Shown here one piece after another: positions 8,282-17,015 of a DNA stretch of 64,000 nt (position 1 is the stretch's first letter; each line of letters opens with the position of its first letter). The notes beneath the pieces are model-generated. The model was not told where the DNA came from, did not search any database, and worked only from the letters and a program-made list of their open reading frames with translations. This DNA comes from Yaniella halotolerans DSM 15476 (lineage in GTDB: Bacteria > Actinomycetota > Actinomycetes > Actinomycetales > Micrococcaceae). The stretch is from positions 62,001 to 126,000 of the forward strand of contig NZ_ATVQ01000003.1 in the NCBI RefSeq assembly GCF_000420805.1, read 5' to 3'. The position numbers and the translations under genes were made by a program.

Positions 8282-8722
8282 ATGACTTTTCATGTTTATC
8301 TTTCCGGTGAGATCCATACCGATTGGCGCGAGGAAATTCAGCGCGGTGCTGAGGCTGAGGGCTTGGATATAGTCTTTACCGCGCCAGTGACTGACCACCC
8401 TGCTAGCGATGCAGCGGGTGATCACCTCGGTAAGCCAGAGAACAACTTCTGGCGGGACCACCAGTCGGCAAAGGTCAATGCGATTCGCACACGCACGTTG
8501 ATCGAGCAGAGCGATATGGTCGTGGTGCGTTTCGGCGACCAGTATAAGCAGTGGAATGCCGCTTTTGACGCCGGCTACGCCGCAGCACTAGGTAAGCCCT
8601 ACGTGACACTGCACGATGAGGATATTGTTCATCCGCTCAAGGAAGTCGATGCCGAGGCGCAGGCCTGGTGCACAACCACCGATCAAGTGGTAGAGACTCT
8701 GCGGTACGTGCTCAAAGCCTAA
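8282..8722 (+). CDS. YtoQ family protein
   Basis: A 146-residue protein that begins MTFHVYLSGEIHTDWREEI and contains NNFWRDHQSAKVNAIRTR and VVVRFGDQYKQWNAAFDAGY, the hallmarks of the YtoQ family, a nucleoside 2-deoxyribosyltransferase-like fold. The biochemical role is not known. The ATG at 8282 is chosen because AGAGGAGG lies 8 nt upstream; an in-frame ATG 12 codons earlier lacks such a site. It is a single gene. Confidence 0.9.
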   Translation: MTFHVYLSGEIHTDWREEIQRGAEAEGLDIVFTAPVTDHPASDAAGDHLGKPENNFWRDHQSAKVNAIRTRTLIEQSDMVVVRFGDQYKQWNAAFDAGYAAALGKPYVTLHDEDIVHPLKEVDAEAQAWCTTTDQVVETLRYVLKA

Positions 8723-8826
8723 GAGAGGTTCGCGTAAGCATATTCGTTGAACAGGGCTTGCCATGATGACGTGAGACTGTTTGGCTGGACCATGAAGTCC
8801 AACATCAAGGACTCAAGGAGGTCTGT

Positions 8827-9393
8827 ATGACTGAAAACCTAAACGGACACACTATTGCATTCGTCGCTACCAACGGCGTTGAGCAAGTGGAACTTACCTC
8901 ACCATGGGACGCTGTGAAAAATGCCGGAGCTACTCCGGTGTTGGTCTCAGATAAGCAAGACAGTATCACCGCTATGCAGGGCGACTGGGAGCACGGAGAT
9001 ACTTTCACAGTGGATCGCAACATTAGCGAAGCAAAAGCTGAAGACTTTGACTCTGTCGTGCTGCCTGGTGGCACTCTGAACGCTGATACGTTGCGTACCA
9101 ACGAAGACGTACTCAACTTTGTGCGTGGGTTCTTCTCGGCGAAGAAACCGGTCGCGTCGATCTGTCACGGCCCATGGCTGCTAATCAACGCCGGCGTCGT
9201 CGAAGGCCGGAAGGTCACGAGTGTCGATAAGATTTCCATCGACTTGAAGAACGCCGGAGCCAACTGGGTGGACCAAGAAGTCGTCGTAGACAACGGTTTG
9301 ACTACTTCACGGAACCCAGGCGATCTTGATGCGTTCAACGCCAAGCTCATTGAAGAGGCTGCGGAAGGTAAGCACCGTCAACAGACTACATAA
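8827..9393 (+). CDS. DJ-1/PfpI family protein (type 1 glutamine amidotransferase-like)
   Basis: A 188-residue protein of the PfpI/YhbO group. The nucleophile elbow VASICHGPWLL carries the catalytic Cys-His, and NGVEQVEL supplies the conserved acidic residue. Family members act as chaperones, deglycases or proteases under oxidative or carbonyl stress; the exact activity cannot be read from the sequence. CAAGGAGG lies 6 nt before the ATG. A terminator at 9424 follows the stop. Confidence 0.9.
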   Translation: MTENLNGHTIAFVATNGVEQVELTSPWDAVKNAGATPVLVSDKQDSITAMQGDWEHGDTFTVDRNISEAKAEDFDSVVLPGGTLNADTLRTNEDVLNFVRGFFSAKKPVASICHGPWLLINAGVVEGRKVTSVDKISIDLKNAGANWVDQEVVVDNGLTTSRNPGDLDAFNAKLIEEAAEGKHRQQTT

Positions 9394-9423
9394 TCGTTCC
9401 CTGCGCTGAGGGGCTGATCTCAA

Positions 9424-9457
9424 GGGCCCGCTACCGACTGATCGGTGGCGGGTCTTT
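9424..9457 (+). terminator. Rho-independent terminator, copy 1 of a repeated element
   Basis: CCCGCTACCG pairs with CGGTGGCGGG around ACTGAT and is followed by TCTTTC. A nearly identical 40-nt copy is at 10057-10096 (37 of 40 bases match); two of the differences fall in the loop and one in the trailer. Confidence 0.85.
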
Positions 9458-9505
9458 CGCATGCCGGTGTTAGATCCCAAAGTATGTACGTGTAAAAATG
9501 AACGT

Positions 9506-10030
9506 ATGGATTTAAGTTACTTTTGGACCGGCTGGGAAGCGATATGGCATACCCTACTGATCGGCACGGTCGGCTATCTAACCCTGGTCATACTGCTGCG
9601 AGGGACGGGCCCGCGCACGATGGCCAAGATGACCCCGTTGGACTTCGTCATCGCAGTCAGCCTCGGCTCGGTCTTCGGTCGTGTTGTCACAGCGGTCGAC
9701 GTGGGCCTCGCGCAGGCGGTCGTGGCATTGGTGTTGCTGGTTATCATCCAGTGGGTGCTCGCTGCCTTACGTGCGCGGTGGAAGTTCATGCGTCGACTCC
9801 TCGACTCGCCCCCGGTTTTGCTCTATTACGACGGCGAGCTGCAACAGAAAGCTTTGCGTCGGCACCGACTCACCGACATCGACGTTCACACCGCTGCCCG
9901 TCAATCCGGTCAAGGGTCACTCGCCGATGTGCAGGCCGTGATCCTGCAGGCAGACGGAACACTTGGGGTCATCGGGTCAGACTCGATGGGGGACGGATCC
10001 AGTGTGCTGCCGTTCATTGAGCGTGAGTGA
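9506..10030 (+). CDS. DUF421 (YetF-type) membrane protein
   Basis: A 174-residue protein with three predicted N-terminal membrane helices (about residues 12-32, 42-60, 64-84). A cytoplasmic domain with SPPVLLYYDGELQ and LADVQAVILQADGTLGVI follows, which is typical of DUF421/YetF proteins. Bacillus relatives have been linked to spore membranes, but no general function is known. The ATG at 9506 is preferred over the upstream in-frame ATG at 9461, which would overlap the terminator of the previous gene. No clear ribosome binding site is visible. The gene is bracketed by the two near-identical terminators. Confidence 0.88.
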   Translation: MDLSYFWTGWEAIWHTLLIGTVGYLTLVILLRGTGPRTMAKMTPLDFVIAVSLGSVFGRVVTAVDVGLAQAVVALVLLVIIQWVLAALRARWKFMRRLLDSPPVLLYYDGELQQKALRRHRLTDIDVHTAARQSGQGSLADVQAVILQADGTLGVIGSDSMGDGSSVLPFIERE

Positions 10031-10056
10031 CTAGAAAATTTTGAATTGGACCTCTA

Positions 10057-10090
10057 GGGCCCGCTACCGATTGACCGGTGGCGGGCCTTT
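10057..10090 (+). terminator. Rho-independent terminator, copy 2 of a repeated element
   Basis: The same stem as at 9424 (CCCGCTACCG / CGGTGGCGGG) with loop ATTGAC, then CCTTTC. It ends the DUF421 gene. Confidence 0.85.
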
Positions 10091-10153
10091 CGCATGGCAG
10101 GAAGACCTCACGAGCTATAGATGGATAGCAGCCTGATTGTTACGATGACAGCC

Positions 10154-10618
10154 ATGTGGCAGACATCGGATAGCAAAGCGTTTTCGCTCGCAAAAAGTCA
10201 GGCACAAAAATCTTTCGACGAGGGTGGCCTGCCCATCGGATCCACGCTCGTTGATGGTAGCGGCGAGATCATCGGGGCCGGGCATAATCAGCGGGTCCAG
10301 TTAGCAGATCCGACAGCGCACGGTGAGATTTCTTGCCTCCGGAATGCTGGGCTCCGCGGTAACTACCAAGACTGCACCATCTTTACGACACTCGCGCCAT
10401 GCTCAATGTGTACGGGGGCGATACTGCTTTTCAAAATTCCACGCGTGGTTGTTGGCGAAGCGACTGCCTTCAGAGGAGACTTGGACAGGCTTCGTGAGGC
10501 AGGCGTTGAAGTCCTCGTCGTCGATGATGCGGAGTGTATAGAACTGATGCAGCGCTTCATGGCCGTGAATGAGGAAACTTGGAAAGAAGATATCGGCGAA
10601 GGATACTTACCCCGATAA
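10154..10618 (+). CDS. Nucleoside/cytosine deaminase family protein
   Basis: A 154-residue CDA-fold deaminase. The zinc site is H56-G-E58 (TAHGE) together with PCSMC (C83, C86). The segment GLPIGSTLVDGSGEIIGAGHN and the C terminus ending EDIGEGYLPR resemble yeast-type cytosine deaminase, so cytosine or a related base is the likely substrate; this is inferred. A TACGAT hexamer (10141-10146) lies 7 nt before the ATG at 10154. In-frame ATGs at 10121 and 10145 are alternatives. Confidence 0.85.
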   Translation: MWQTSDSKAFSLAKSQAQKSFDEGGLPIGSTLVDGSGEIIGAGHNQRVQLADPTAHGEISCLRNAGLRGNYQDCTIFTTLAPCSMCTGAILLFKIPRVVVGEATAFRGDLDRLREAGVEVLVVDDAECIELMQRFMAVNEETWKEDIGEGYLPR

Positions 10619-10685
10619 AACCGAACACTAGAAGTCGGACGCAATAGCTTCTTCTCCGCGAGAGTAGTTCAGGAAGGAGGCTACC

Positions 10686-11552
10686 GTGATCGACATCCTG
10701 AATCGTCTCGTGAGTGAGATTGAACAACATATCGGAGAACATCTTGACGTCGATGCCTTAGCGGCAGCATTAGGAACGACTGGTTTTCATGCCCGGCGCA
10801 TGTTCTCGTCTCTTGCGGGGATGCCTGTATCTGAATACGTTCGCCGCCGTCGCATGACGGTTGCAGCTGCTGATGTTGTGGGCGACCAGGATTTCCTAAC
10901 CATTGCCGTTCGGTATGGCTATGGGTCAACTGAAGCGTTTGGTCGAGCGTTCCGCGCTGTACACGGCGCGAGCCACGGCGATGTTCGCAGAGACGGTGGT
11001 CCCCTTCGGAACTATCCGCAACTCAGGTTTCACCTGACAGTCGAAGGGAGTGCCCCAATGGACGCAAGAATCATCCAACAACCCGCTTTCCGCCTGATCG
11101 GCCATGGAGTACGCGTGCCGCTGCTCTACGAAGGCATAAATCCATACATTCAAAAGCATGTAGCTTCAGTGTCGGTTGCCGAGCATGAACGACTCGAACA
11201 GCTCAGCGACATAGAACCCACTGGCTTATTGCAGGTAAGCCACGATGTCGACCCCGACTATACGGAGGGCTCCAAGCTAACGTATCTGCACGGTGCTGCG
11301 GTAAGCGCCAACACACATGTGCCCGACGACCTCGACGTGATCGAAGTCGACGAAGGGTCATGGGTGGTCTCTAGGACGTCTGGAGAACACCCCGCGGCGC
11401 TGCAGGCTGCATACGCTGCATCCGCCACGGAGTGGTTCCCCTCGAACCCCTGGCGGTTGGGGCCAGGACCATCCATTGTGTCGGTGCTCGATCATTCCGA
11501 AGACTTCAGCACAGCCACGTGTGATCTCTGGTTCCCGATCGAACGCGCTTGA
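10686..11552 (+). CDS. AraC family regulator with GyrI-like effector domain
   Basis: A 288-residue protein. Residues 1-105 carry the two AraC helix-turn-helix motifs (LAAALGTTGFHARRMFS and IAVRYGYGSTEAFGRAFRAV), and residues 120-285 form a GyrI/SOUL-like small-molecule-binding domain (AFRLIGHGVRVPL, then WFPIERA at the end). This is the architecture of Rob/BmrR-like multidrug-responsive activators. The GTG start has AGGAAGGAGG 6 nt upstream. No efflux pump is adjacent, so the target is unknown. A strong terminator follows. Confidence 0.9.
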   Translation: MIDILNRLVSEIEQHIGEHLDVDALAAALGTTGFHARRMFSSLAGMPVSEYVRRRRMTVAAADVVGDQDFLTIAVRYGYGSTEAFGRAFRAVHGASHGDVRRDGGPLRNYPQLRFHLTVEGSAPMDARIIQQPAFRLIGHGVRVPLLYEGINPYIQKHVASVSVAEHERLEQLSDIEPTGLLQVSHDVDPDYTEGSKLTYLHGAAVSANTHVPDDLDVIEVDEGSWVVSRTSGEHPAALQAAYAASATEWFPSNPWRLGPGPSIVSVLDHSEDFSTATCDLWFPIERA

Positions 11553-11562
11553 CGAGTAAGTA

Positions 11563-11596
11563 CGGACCGGGTGGCGAAAATTCGCTCCCCGGTCCG
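11563..11596 (+). terminator. Strong terminator hairpin after the AraC gene
   Basis: CGGACCGGG (11563-11571) pairs with CCCGGTCCG, and GCGAA with TTCGC inside it. The T-run is short. Confidence 0.75.
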
Positions 11597-11700
11597 CTCT
11601 AGTTTCTGGTGGAGAAACGTAGTCGAGTGGAGATTTAACGGATACCGTTGTCAGCGTAAGAACAGATATTTGCCTCAGACAGAGTGAAGGGCACAACGCG

Positions 11701-12216
11701 ATGGCATCACCTGAAAACATTCTGTTGCACCTTCCCGACGAGGAAGAACAGCAGGTGCGCGAGATATTCTCCAGGCTCGAGGAACGCGGCTTTCCGAGAC
11801 AACACCAGACCCCGCATATCACCATCACCTTTTCACCCTCCATGTCAGAAGATGTTGTGGATCGTGCTGCAGAGTTGCTACCAGCGGTCATCCCTGCCAG
11901 TTTTCACAGGGTAGGCACCGTCGTCTTCGGTACGAAGCGAAAACAGACCGTTGCGTGGCTTCTGGAAACTACAGATGCTCTTGAGATTGCAGCTCGCGAG
12001 ATTAGCGCGTTGAACCCGGACGGTCGGGGCCCGCGATGGAATCCGCATTTGACAGTTGGATTGCGGCTACCGCGCGAGATGGTGCCAGATTACCTGCGGG
12101 CGCTCGATGAGGTAACGCCGCCGCGTTTCAAAGAACTCACAGCCGTGCGGGCGGCTTTCTGGCGACCCGCTGTTCAACACATGACTGTCCTCGCAGGGTC
12201 GAAAACCCGCGTCTAA
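11701..12216 (+). CDS. 2'-5' RNA ligase family protein (2H phosphoesterase)
   Basis: A 171-residue protein with both HxT motifs of the 2H phosphoesterase fold: PHITIT at H39-T41 and PHLTVG at H116-T118. These histidines form the active site in ThpR/LigT and cyclic phosphodiesterases. The cellular RNA or nucleotide substrate is not known. GAAGGG lies about 10 nt before the ATG. An SRPBCC gene starts 10 nt after the stop and is probably cotranscribed. Confidence 0.85.
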   Translation: MASPENILLHLPDEEEQQVREIFSRLEERGFPRQHQTPHITITFSPSMSEDVVDRAAELLPAVIPASFHRVGTVVFGTKRKQTVAWLLETTDALEIAAREISALNPDGRGPRWNPHLTVGLRLPREMVPDYLRALDEVTPPRFKELTAVRAAFWRPAVQHMTVLAGSKTRV

Positions 12217-12225
12217 GGAGATGAT

Positions 12226-12672
12226 ATGGGCCAGATCGTACACGACACCATCATCTTGGAACGAGCAATCAATGCTCCGGTGGCTGCGGTGTGGAATGCC
12301 TATGCTGATCCAATAGCGCATGCTCAATGGAGCGTACCGGTGGGTGAAGCCATGGTATTTGACCAGACAGACTTCCGTGAAGGAGGTCAGGATCACTATC
12401 GCTGTGGGCCACCGGAATCGCTTGGTTTTCACGCGGTTGTGCAATACAACAAGGTCACTCCACATAACTTCATCGTCTACACAGAAACAGTCACAACTGG
12501 TGCTGAACTCTTGGCTACGGGTCTTGTGACCTGGGCGTTCGAGCCCAGTGGCAACACTGCGCACGTGATGATCACGAACCAACTTGTTTCATACGTCGGG
12601 CCTGGCATGGTCGAGGGAAACCGTAGTGGCCACACCAAAGCATTAGAACAACTACAAGGGTCTCTGGCGTAA
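12226..12672 (+). CDS. SRPBCC/AHSA1 domain protein
   Basis: A 148-residue AHSA1-type protein: ERAINAPVAAVWNAYADPIA at the start, and a C-terminal helix with VEGNRSGHTKALEQLQGSLA. The family binds hydrophobic ligands or co-chaperone partners; its role here is unknown. TAAGGAG lies 7 nt before the ATG. It is the second of three SRPBCC proteins in this window. Confidence 0.85.
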   Translation: MGQIVHDTIILERAINAPVAAVWNAYADPIAHAQWSVPVGEAMVFDQTDFREGGQDHYRCGPPESLGFHAVVQYNKVTPHNFIVYTETVTTGAELLATGLVTWAFEPSGNTAHVMITNQLVSYVGPGMVEGNRSGHTKALEQLQGSLA

Positions 12673-12800
12673 GCCACGACGATTCCCTGTGGCGGTGGTC
12701 AGTGGCAAAGTCAGAATCGTAGTGACAAAGCCCACCCGGTAATTTCGTGCTCAGTGGACGAATTCGACACGGTGTAGAAAACTTCGAGTAGGCTGAAAAT

Positions 12801-13160
12801 ATGGACTTTCTTTATGCTCTTTTCTTATTCTTGCACTTTGTAGGTGCAGCAGCCCTACTTGGTGGCTGGTTGGCAAACTTTAGGACCCCAACGGTCGGTT
12901 ATTGGCAGCATCTTGGTGCTTGGCTTCAACTCATCAGCGGTCTGATGCTAGTTGGCCTTGCTGAGATGACTGCTGGTGATGACGGTGCCGGTCTGAACCA
13001 TATGAAGATCGGTATCAAACTCGTGATTCTGATCGCTATCCTTGTCGCCGCAATTATCGGCCGTCGCAAGGTAAAACGTGGTGAAGAAGTATCGACCGGT
13101 ATCGCACACGCGGTCGGTGGACTGACGCTGATCAACGTAGCAATCGCTGTTTTCTGGTAA
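12801..13160 (+). CDS. Small integral membrane protein (four helices), function unknown
   Basis: A 119-residue protein with four hydrophobic segments (about residues 4-24, 38-56, 68-88, 102-118) and little soluble sequence. The pattern of FLHFVGAAALLGGWL resembles small DUF2269/CopD-like membrane proteins, but no firm family is recognised. TAGGCT (12789-12794) lies 6 nt before the ATG, a leaderless arrangement. A terminator follows. Confidence 0.75.
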   Translation: MDFLYALFLFLHFVGAAALLGGWLANFRTPTVGYWQHLGAWLQLISGLMLVGLAEMTAGDDGAGLNHMKIGIKLVILIAILVAAIIGRRKVKRGEEVSTGIAHAVGGLTLINVAIAVFW

Positions 13161-13187
13161 ACCTACACTTCACGTAAAAACCGCAAG

Positions 13188-13218
13188 GCCTCGGTAGTTC
13201 ATGACGAACCACCGAGGC
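13188..13218 (+). terminator. Terminator hairpin
   Basis: GCCTCGGTAGTTC pairs with GAACCACCGAGGC, with one mismatch, around ATGAC. It is followed by GTTGTGCTTT. Confidence 0.75.
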
Positions 13219-13384
13219 GTTGTGCTTTAACAGCTCTCACCTTGAACGACACGTTTGTCTGGGGGTAATACAAGGAAAATTGTTGTGGTTCCAGCACGTC
13301 GGACCTGTGCTCTACGACAGGCCGATTGCTACCGTGACAGTCTGATAGAAGCGGTAGGGAACATCGTGGAAATTGGGAGTCTTG

Positions 13385-13585
13385 ATGTATTTGAATTGGT
13401 GGTTTTACATCTCAGTGTTGTACCAACTATTGCTGGTGGTCGGTGGACTCATATTGCTGCTCACCCTGATATCAATTGCGAGGTCGCTACGAACAATTGC
13501 CGAAAACTCCGGGCCTAAGCCGTATAAGCGTGGCGGGGGAGTGCTGGACCAGGACGGTTATGAGCCAGGAGAACAACAGAGCTAG
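13385..13585 (+). CDS. Small single-helix membrane protein
   Basis: A 66-residue protein with one long hydrophobic segment (about residues 4-30: WWFYISVLYQLLLVVGGLIL then LTLISIA). A basic and glycine-rich cytoplasmic tail ends GYEPGEQQS. GGGAG lies 8 nt before the ATG at 13385. I do not recognise a family; small membrane proteins of this layout are common in actinobacteria. The reading frame and start site look good, but the evidence is only from composition. Confidence 0.5.
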   Translation: MYLNWWFYISVLYQLLLVVGGLILLLTLISIARSLRTIAENSGPKPYKRGGGVLDQDGYEPGEQQS

Positions 13586-13624
13586 TCTGGTCAAGGCCCA
13601 CCAGTGGCCAGGCCGAGCTCAACG

Positions 13625-13924
13625 CTAAACCGACTTCCAGATGTCATCTCCACGAGCAACGACGTCGTAGCCGCCGTCAGCAAAAATAACCTGGCCTGTC
13701 ATGCTGGCGTTCGCATTTGCAATTAAGCCATCAAGCACGTCACCGGTCCGGTCGTTAATATCTTGTGCTACTCGGGCAACCATTTCCAGACTGCCCAAAT
13801 CTCCGGTGGTATCCCCTTCATGTAGGTCCACACGAATGACGTCATCACCTTGTGCTTCGCATAATTCGGCAGTTGCTTTGCCGATCCCTGATGCAGCTCC
13901 GGTAACCACGATGGTGCGTGTCAT
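13625..13924 (-). pseudogene. Internally deleted short-chain dehydrogenase/reductase (SDR)
   Basis: The frame encodes 99 residues, against about 250 for an SDR. Residues 1-72 are a normal SDR start with TGAASGIG (cofactor binding) and reach the strand ending in LIANAN, the usual NAG position. The sequence then jumps directly to the family's C-terminal segment, TGQVIFADGGYDVV. The catalytic Ser and YxxxK are missing. The junction keeps the frame, so a short product could still be made, but it cannot be an active SDR. The ATG at 13922-13924 (minus strand) matches SDR starts; the open frame extends 29 codons further upstream without homology. Confidence 0.85.
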
Positions 13925-14121
13925 ACGTGCGGTACTCCCAAGTTTGTGAAACCATCCAAGCGCCTTTCGCGCACCATAGCAAAGCACGGGTGACCGGCTG
14001 GTTCTGTCCACCCTCGCACCGCAGTACGCGTTAAAACTCTCGACTTCTTCTTAGCAACTGTTGACCGCATCGCGGCGGGTGTAGTGGAGTCAAGACAAGG
14101 TTGGGGAAGGAACCATTTGCG

Positions 14122-16947
14122 ATGACTGATATAGCGCCCACCATCTTGGACCGCGTCGAGCACATCACGGCGCGCCTGACAGAACTGCTGGACGGTGATG
14201 TTGATGCATCATCGTTGACTCGGTCGATGTACTCGACCGATGCCTCAAACTATCGGGTCGTGCCCGATATCGTCGTGCTACCGAAAAACTCTGACGACGT
14301 TGTGACTGCACTCGATATTGCCCGCGAATATTCGCTGACCGTTACCGCTCGCGGTGGAGGCACTTCGATGGCGGGTAACGCTATTGGCCCGGGCTTGGTC
14401 CTGGACTTCTCCAAGTACATGAACAACGTGCTGCACATTGATCCTGAAAACCACACAGCAACCGTACAACCGGGTGTCGTGCTCTCGGACCTACAACACC
14501 AGCTCGCCCCGTATGGACTACGGTTTGGGCCCGATCCTTCCAGTGCGAACCGCTGCACGATCGCCGGGATGATCGGCAATAATGCCTGCGGGCCCCATGG
14601 GCTGTCGTACGGGTGCACCGCCGATAACATCGTCACGCTTAAACTGCTCACCGGTCGTGGCGAGATCCTGGAGGTTGGCGTTGGCCCCAATGGCCTTGAT
14701 GCTGTGCCCGGTCTGGATGAGCTGGTCATGGGAGAGCTAGCGGTATTGCGCACCGAATTCGGCCGCTTCAACCGCCAGATCTCCGGTTATTCCATGGAAC
14801 ACCTTTTGCCCGAAAACAACCGAAATCTCGCGGCTGCCATTGCCGGAACAGAAGGCACCGTGGGCATTATTCTAGAAGCCACCGTGCGCGTGGTCCCGCG
14901 GTCCGCAGCTCCGGCACTGGCCGTGCTGGGTTATGCCGATATGGCAACTGCAGCTGACGACGTCGTCAACCTCCTCCCACACAAACCCCTGGCGTTGGAA
15001 GGCTTAGACGCTGCCATGGTCGATGTGATTCGTCGGACCAAGGGCGACGCGGCGACGCCCGGGCTGCCCGAAGGTGGCGGCTGGTTGATGATCGAAGTTG
15101 ATGGGCCCGATACTGAGGAAGCACTACGCAATGCTCAAGCATTGATTGCCGATGCAACGGCGGTTGATACGGTGGTTCACTCAGCCGGGCCAGAAGCCAT
15201 TCGACTCTGGCAGATTCGGGCCGACGGTGCCGGTCTGGCCAGTCGTACCCCGGCCGGTGAAGCAGCCTGGCCGGGTTGGGAAGATTCAGCCGTGCCACCA
15301 GAACACCTGGGCGCGTACCTACGGAAACTAGAAGCGCTGATGCATGCACACCAGCTATCCGGGCTGGCCTACGGACACTTCGGCGACGGTTGTATTCATC
15401 TGCGGATTGATTTTCCACTGGCTACCGTTCCCGAAGGCCTGCGCCTGTTCATGGAAGAAGCCGCCGAGCTCGCGACTAGCTACGGTGGTTCCCTGTCCGG
15501 TGAGCACGGCGATGGTCGCGCTCGTTCCGAGCTGCTACATACTATGTATAGCGACGAAGCACTCGATGTGATGGCTCGCTTCAAAGGCCTTCTGGACCCA
15601 GACGATCTGTTGAACCCCGGCGTGGTGGTGCGGCCCAAACCGCTTGATGCTGATCTGCGCCGTCCTGCTGCCGCGACCATGATGGCGACAGATGGTTTTG
15701 CGTTTGCCTCCGACGACGGAAACTTCACCAACGCCATGCACCGGTGCGTAGGCATCGGGAAATGTCGTGCCGATGGCCGAGAACAAGGCGCATTTATGTG
15801 CCCGTCGTATATCGCCACTGGGGACGAGAAAAATTCCACCCGCGGCCGAGCACGTGCACTACAGGAGATGCTCAATGGTGGAGTGGTCTCGGACGGCTGG
15901 GATTCCCCCGAAGTACACGAAGCTCTGGACTTATGCCTGAGTTGTAAAGCCTGCGCCAGTGATTGCCCAACGGGCGTTGATATGGCCACCTATAAATCCG
16001 AAACCCTGCACCGCACCTACCAGGGGAGACTACGGCCACGCGCGCACTACACCCTTGGACGACTGCCACAGTGGCTACGTTTGGTCGGTCCGTTTGGTCG
16101 CATCGTCAACGCACTGGGCAAGATCACGCCACTGCGTAAAGCCATGCTGTTTGCCATGGGTGCCGATGGTCGACGTTCACTACCTGAGCTAGCTGCCAAA
16201 CCGTTTCGACGTCTGCGCAAGAATGTGCACACCACAGCAAAACCAGAAGCTACAAAGGTAGTGCTCTGGGTTGATTCGTTTACCGACGGTTTGGCACCAG
16301 AGATCGCATTGGACGCCATCACTGTTTTGGAAGCAGCCGGTTGTGAGGTCACGATCGCGGAGCCTGGTGTCTGCTGCGGCCTCACGCTAGTCAGCACCGG
16401 CCAGCTCACAGCCGCCAAACGAGAACTCACCAATACCGTCGAGATCTTGCACCCCTATGTTGCGGCCGGTTATACGGTGGTCGGGCTAGAGCCTAGTTGT
16501 ACTGCGACGCTTCGATCAGATCTGGTCGAACTCCTGCCACAAGAACCTGGTGCCCACGAAGTATCCCAACAGGTCAAAACTATTGCCGAACTCTTGACCA
16601 CGCTGGACTGGCAGCCACCTCGGTTGGATCGAAAACTCCTGATCCAACCGCACTGCCATCAATATGCGATTATGGGCTTCGAAACAGACCAAAAACTATT
16701 GGAGACTCTTGGTTGTGACGTCGAAATCTCTGCCGGCTGCTGCGGCCTGGCAGGCAATTTCGGCATGGAACGCGGTCATTATGAGGTCTCAGTAAAAATC
16801 GCGGAAGAAGGCATCCTCAACAACATTAACAGATCACCCGACCGTGAAGTACTAGCGGATGGATTCTCCTGCCGCACCCAAATCACCGACCTAGACGGGA
16901 CGAGTAGCAAACACCTGGTGCAACTTATCGCAGAACACCTGCGGTAA
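14122..16947 (+). CDS. FAD-binding and (4Fe-4S)-binding oxidoreductase, D-2-hydroxyacid (lactate/2-hydroxyglutarate) dehydrogenase type
   Basis: A 941-residue fusion. Residues about 40-180 are the FAD-binding PCMH domain (VTARGGGTSMAGNAIGPG), and 220-490 the FAD-linked oxidase C-terminal domain (HFGDGCIHLRIDF, GSLSGEHGDGRAR). Residues 530-620 form a two-cluster ferredoxin-like domain (CVGIGKCR, CLSCKACASDCPTG), and 690-930 hold two CCG motifs (GVCCGL, AGCCGL) as in GlpC/LutA. Such fusions oxidise D-lactate or D-2-hydroxyglutarate and pass electrons to the respiratory chain; the exact acid is not readable. The ATG at 14122 follows GGAAGGA; the ORF could begin at a TTG at 14101. Confidence 0.92.
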   Translation: MTDIAPTILDRVEHITARLTELLDGDVDASSLTRSMYSTDASNYRVVPDIVVLPKNSDDVVTALDIAREYSLTVTARGGGTSMAGNAIGPGLVLDFSKYMNNVLHIDPENHTATVQPGVVLSDLQHQLAPYGLRFGPDPSSANRCTIAGMIGNNACGPHGLSYGCTADNIVTLKLLTGRGEILEVGVGPNGLDAVPGLDELVMGELAVLRTEFGRFNRQISGYSMEHLLPENNRNLAAAIAGTEGTVGIILEATVRVVPRSAAPALAVLGYADMATAADDVVNLLPHKPLALEGLDAAMVDVIRRTKGDAATPGLPEGGGWLMIEVDGPDTEEALRNAQALIADATAVDTVVHSAGPEAIRLWQIRADGAGLASRTPAGEAAWPGWEDSAVPPEHLGAYLRKLEALMHAHQLSGLAYGHFGDGCIHLRIDFPLATVPEGLRLFMEEAAELATSYGGSLSGEHGDGRARSELLHTMYSDEALDVMARFKGLLDPDDLLNPGVVVRPKPLDADLRRPAAATMMATDGFAFASDDGNFTNAMHRCVGIGKCRADGREQGAFMCPSYIATGDEKNSTRGRARALQEMLNGGVVSDGWDSPEVHEALDLCLSCKACASDCPTGVDMATYKSETLHRTYQGRLRPRAHYTLGRLPQWLRLVGPFGRIVNALGKITPLRKAMLFAMGADGRRSLPELAAKPFRRLRKNVHTTAKPEATKVVLWVDSFTDGLAPEIALDAITVLEAAGCEVTIAEPGVCCGLTLVSTGQLTAAKRELTNTVEILHPYVAAGYTVVGLEPSCTATLRSDLVELLPQEPGAHEVSQQVKTIAELLTTLDWQPPRLDRKLLIQPHCHQYAIMGFETDQKLLETLGCDVEISAGCCGLAGNFGMERGHYEVSVKIAEEGILNNINRSPDREVLADGFSCRTQITDLDGTSSKHLVQLIAEHLR

Positions 16948-17015
16948 GTTAGGCGGCATAGACGCACACTTCGGTACAAAGAAAATGCTTCCGTCAAGAA
17001 CAGGTTCGAAGCCCC

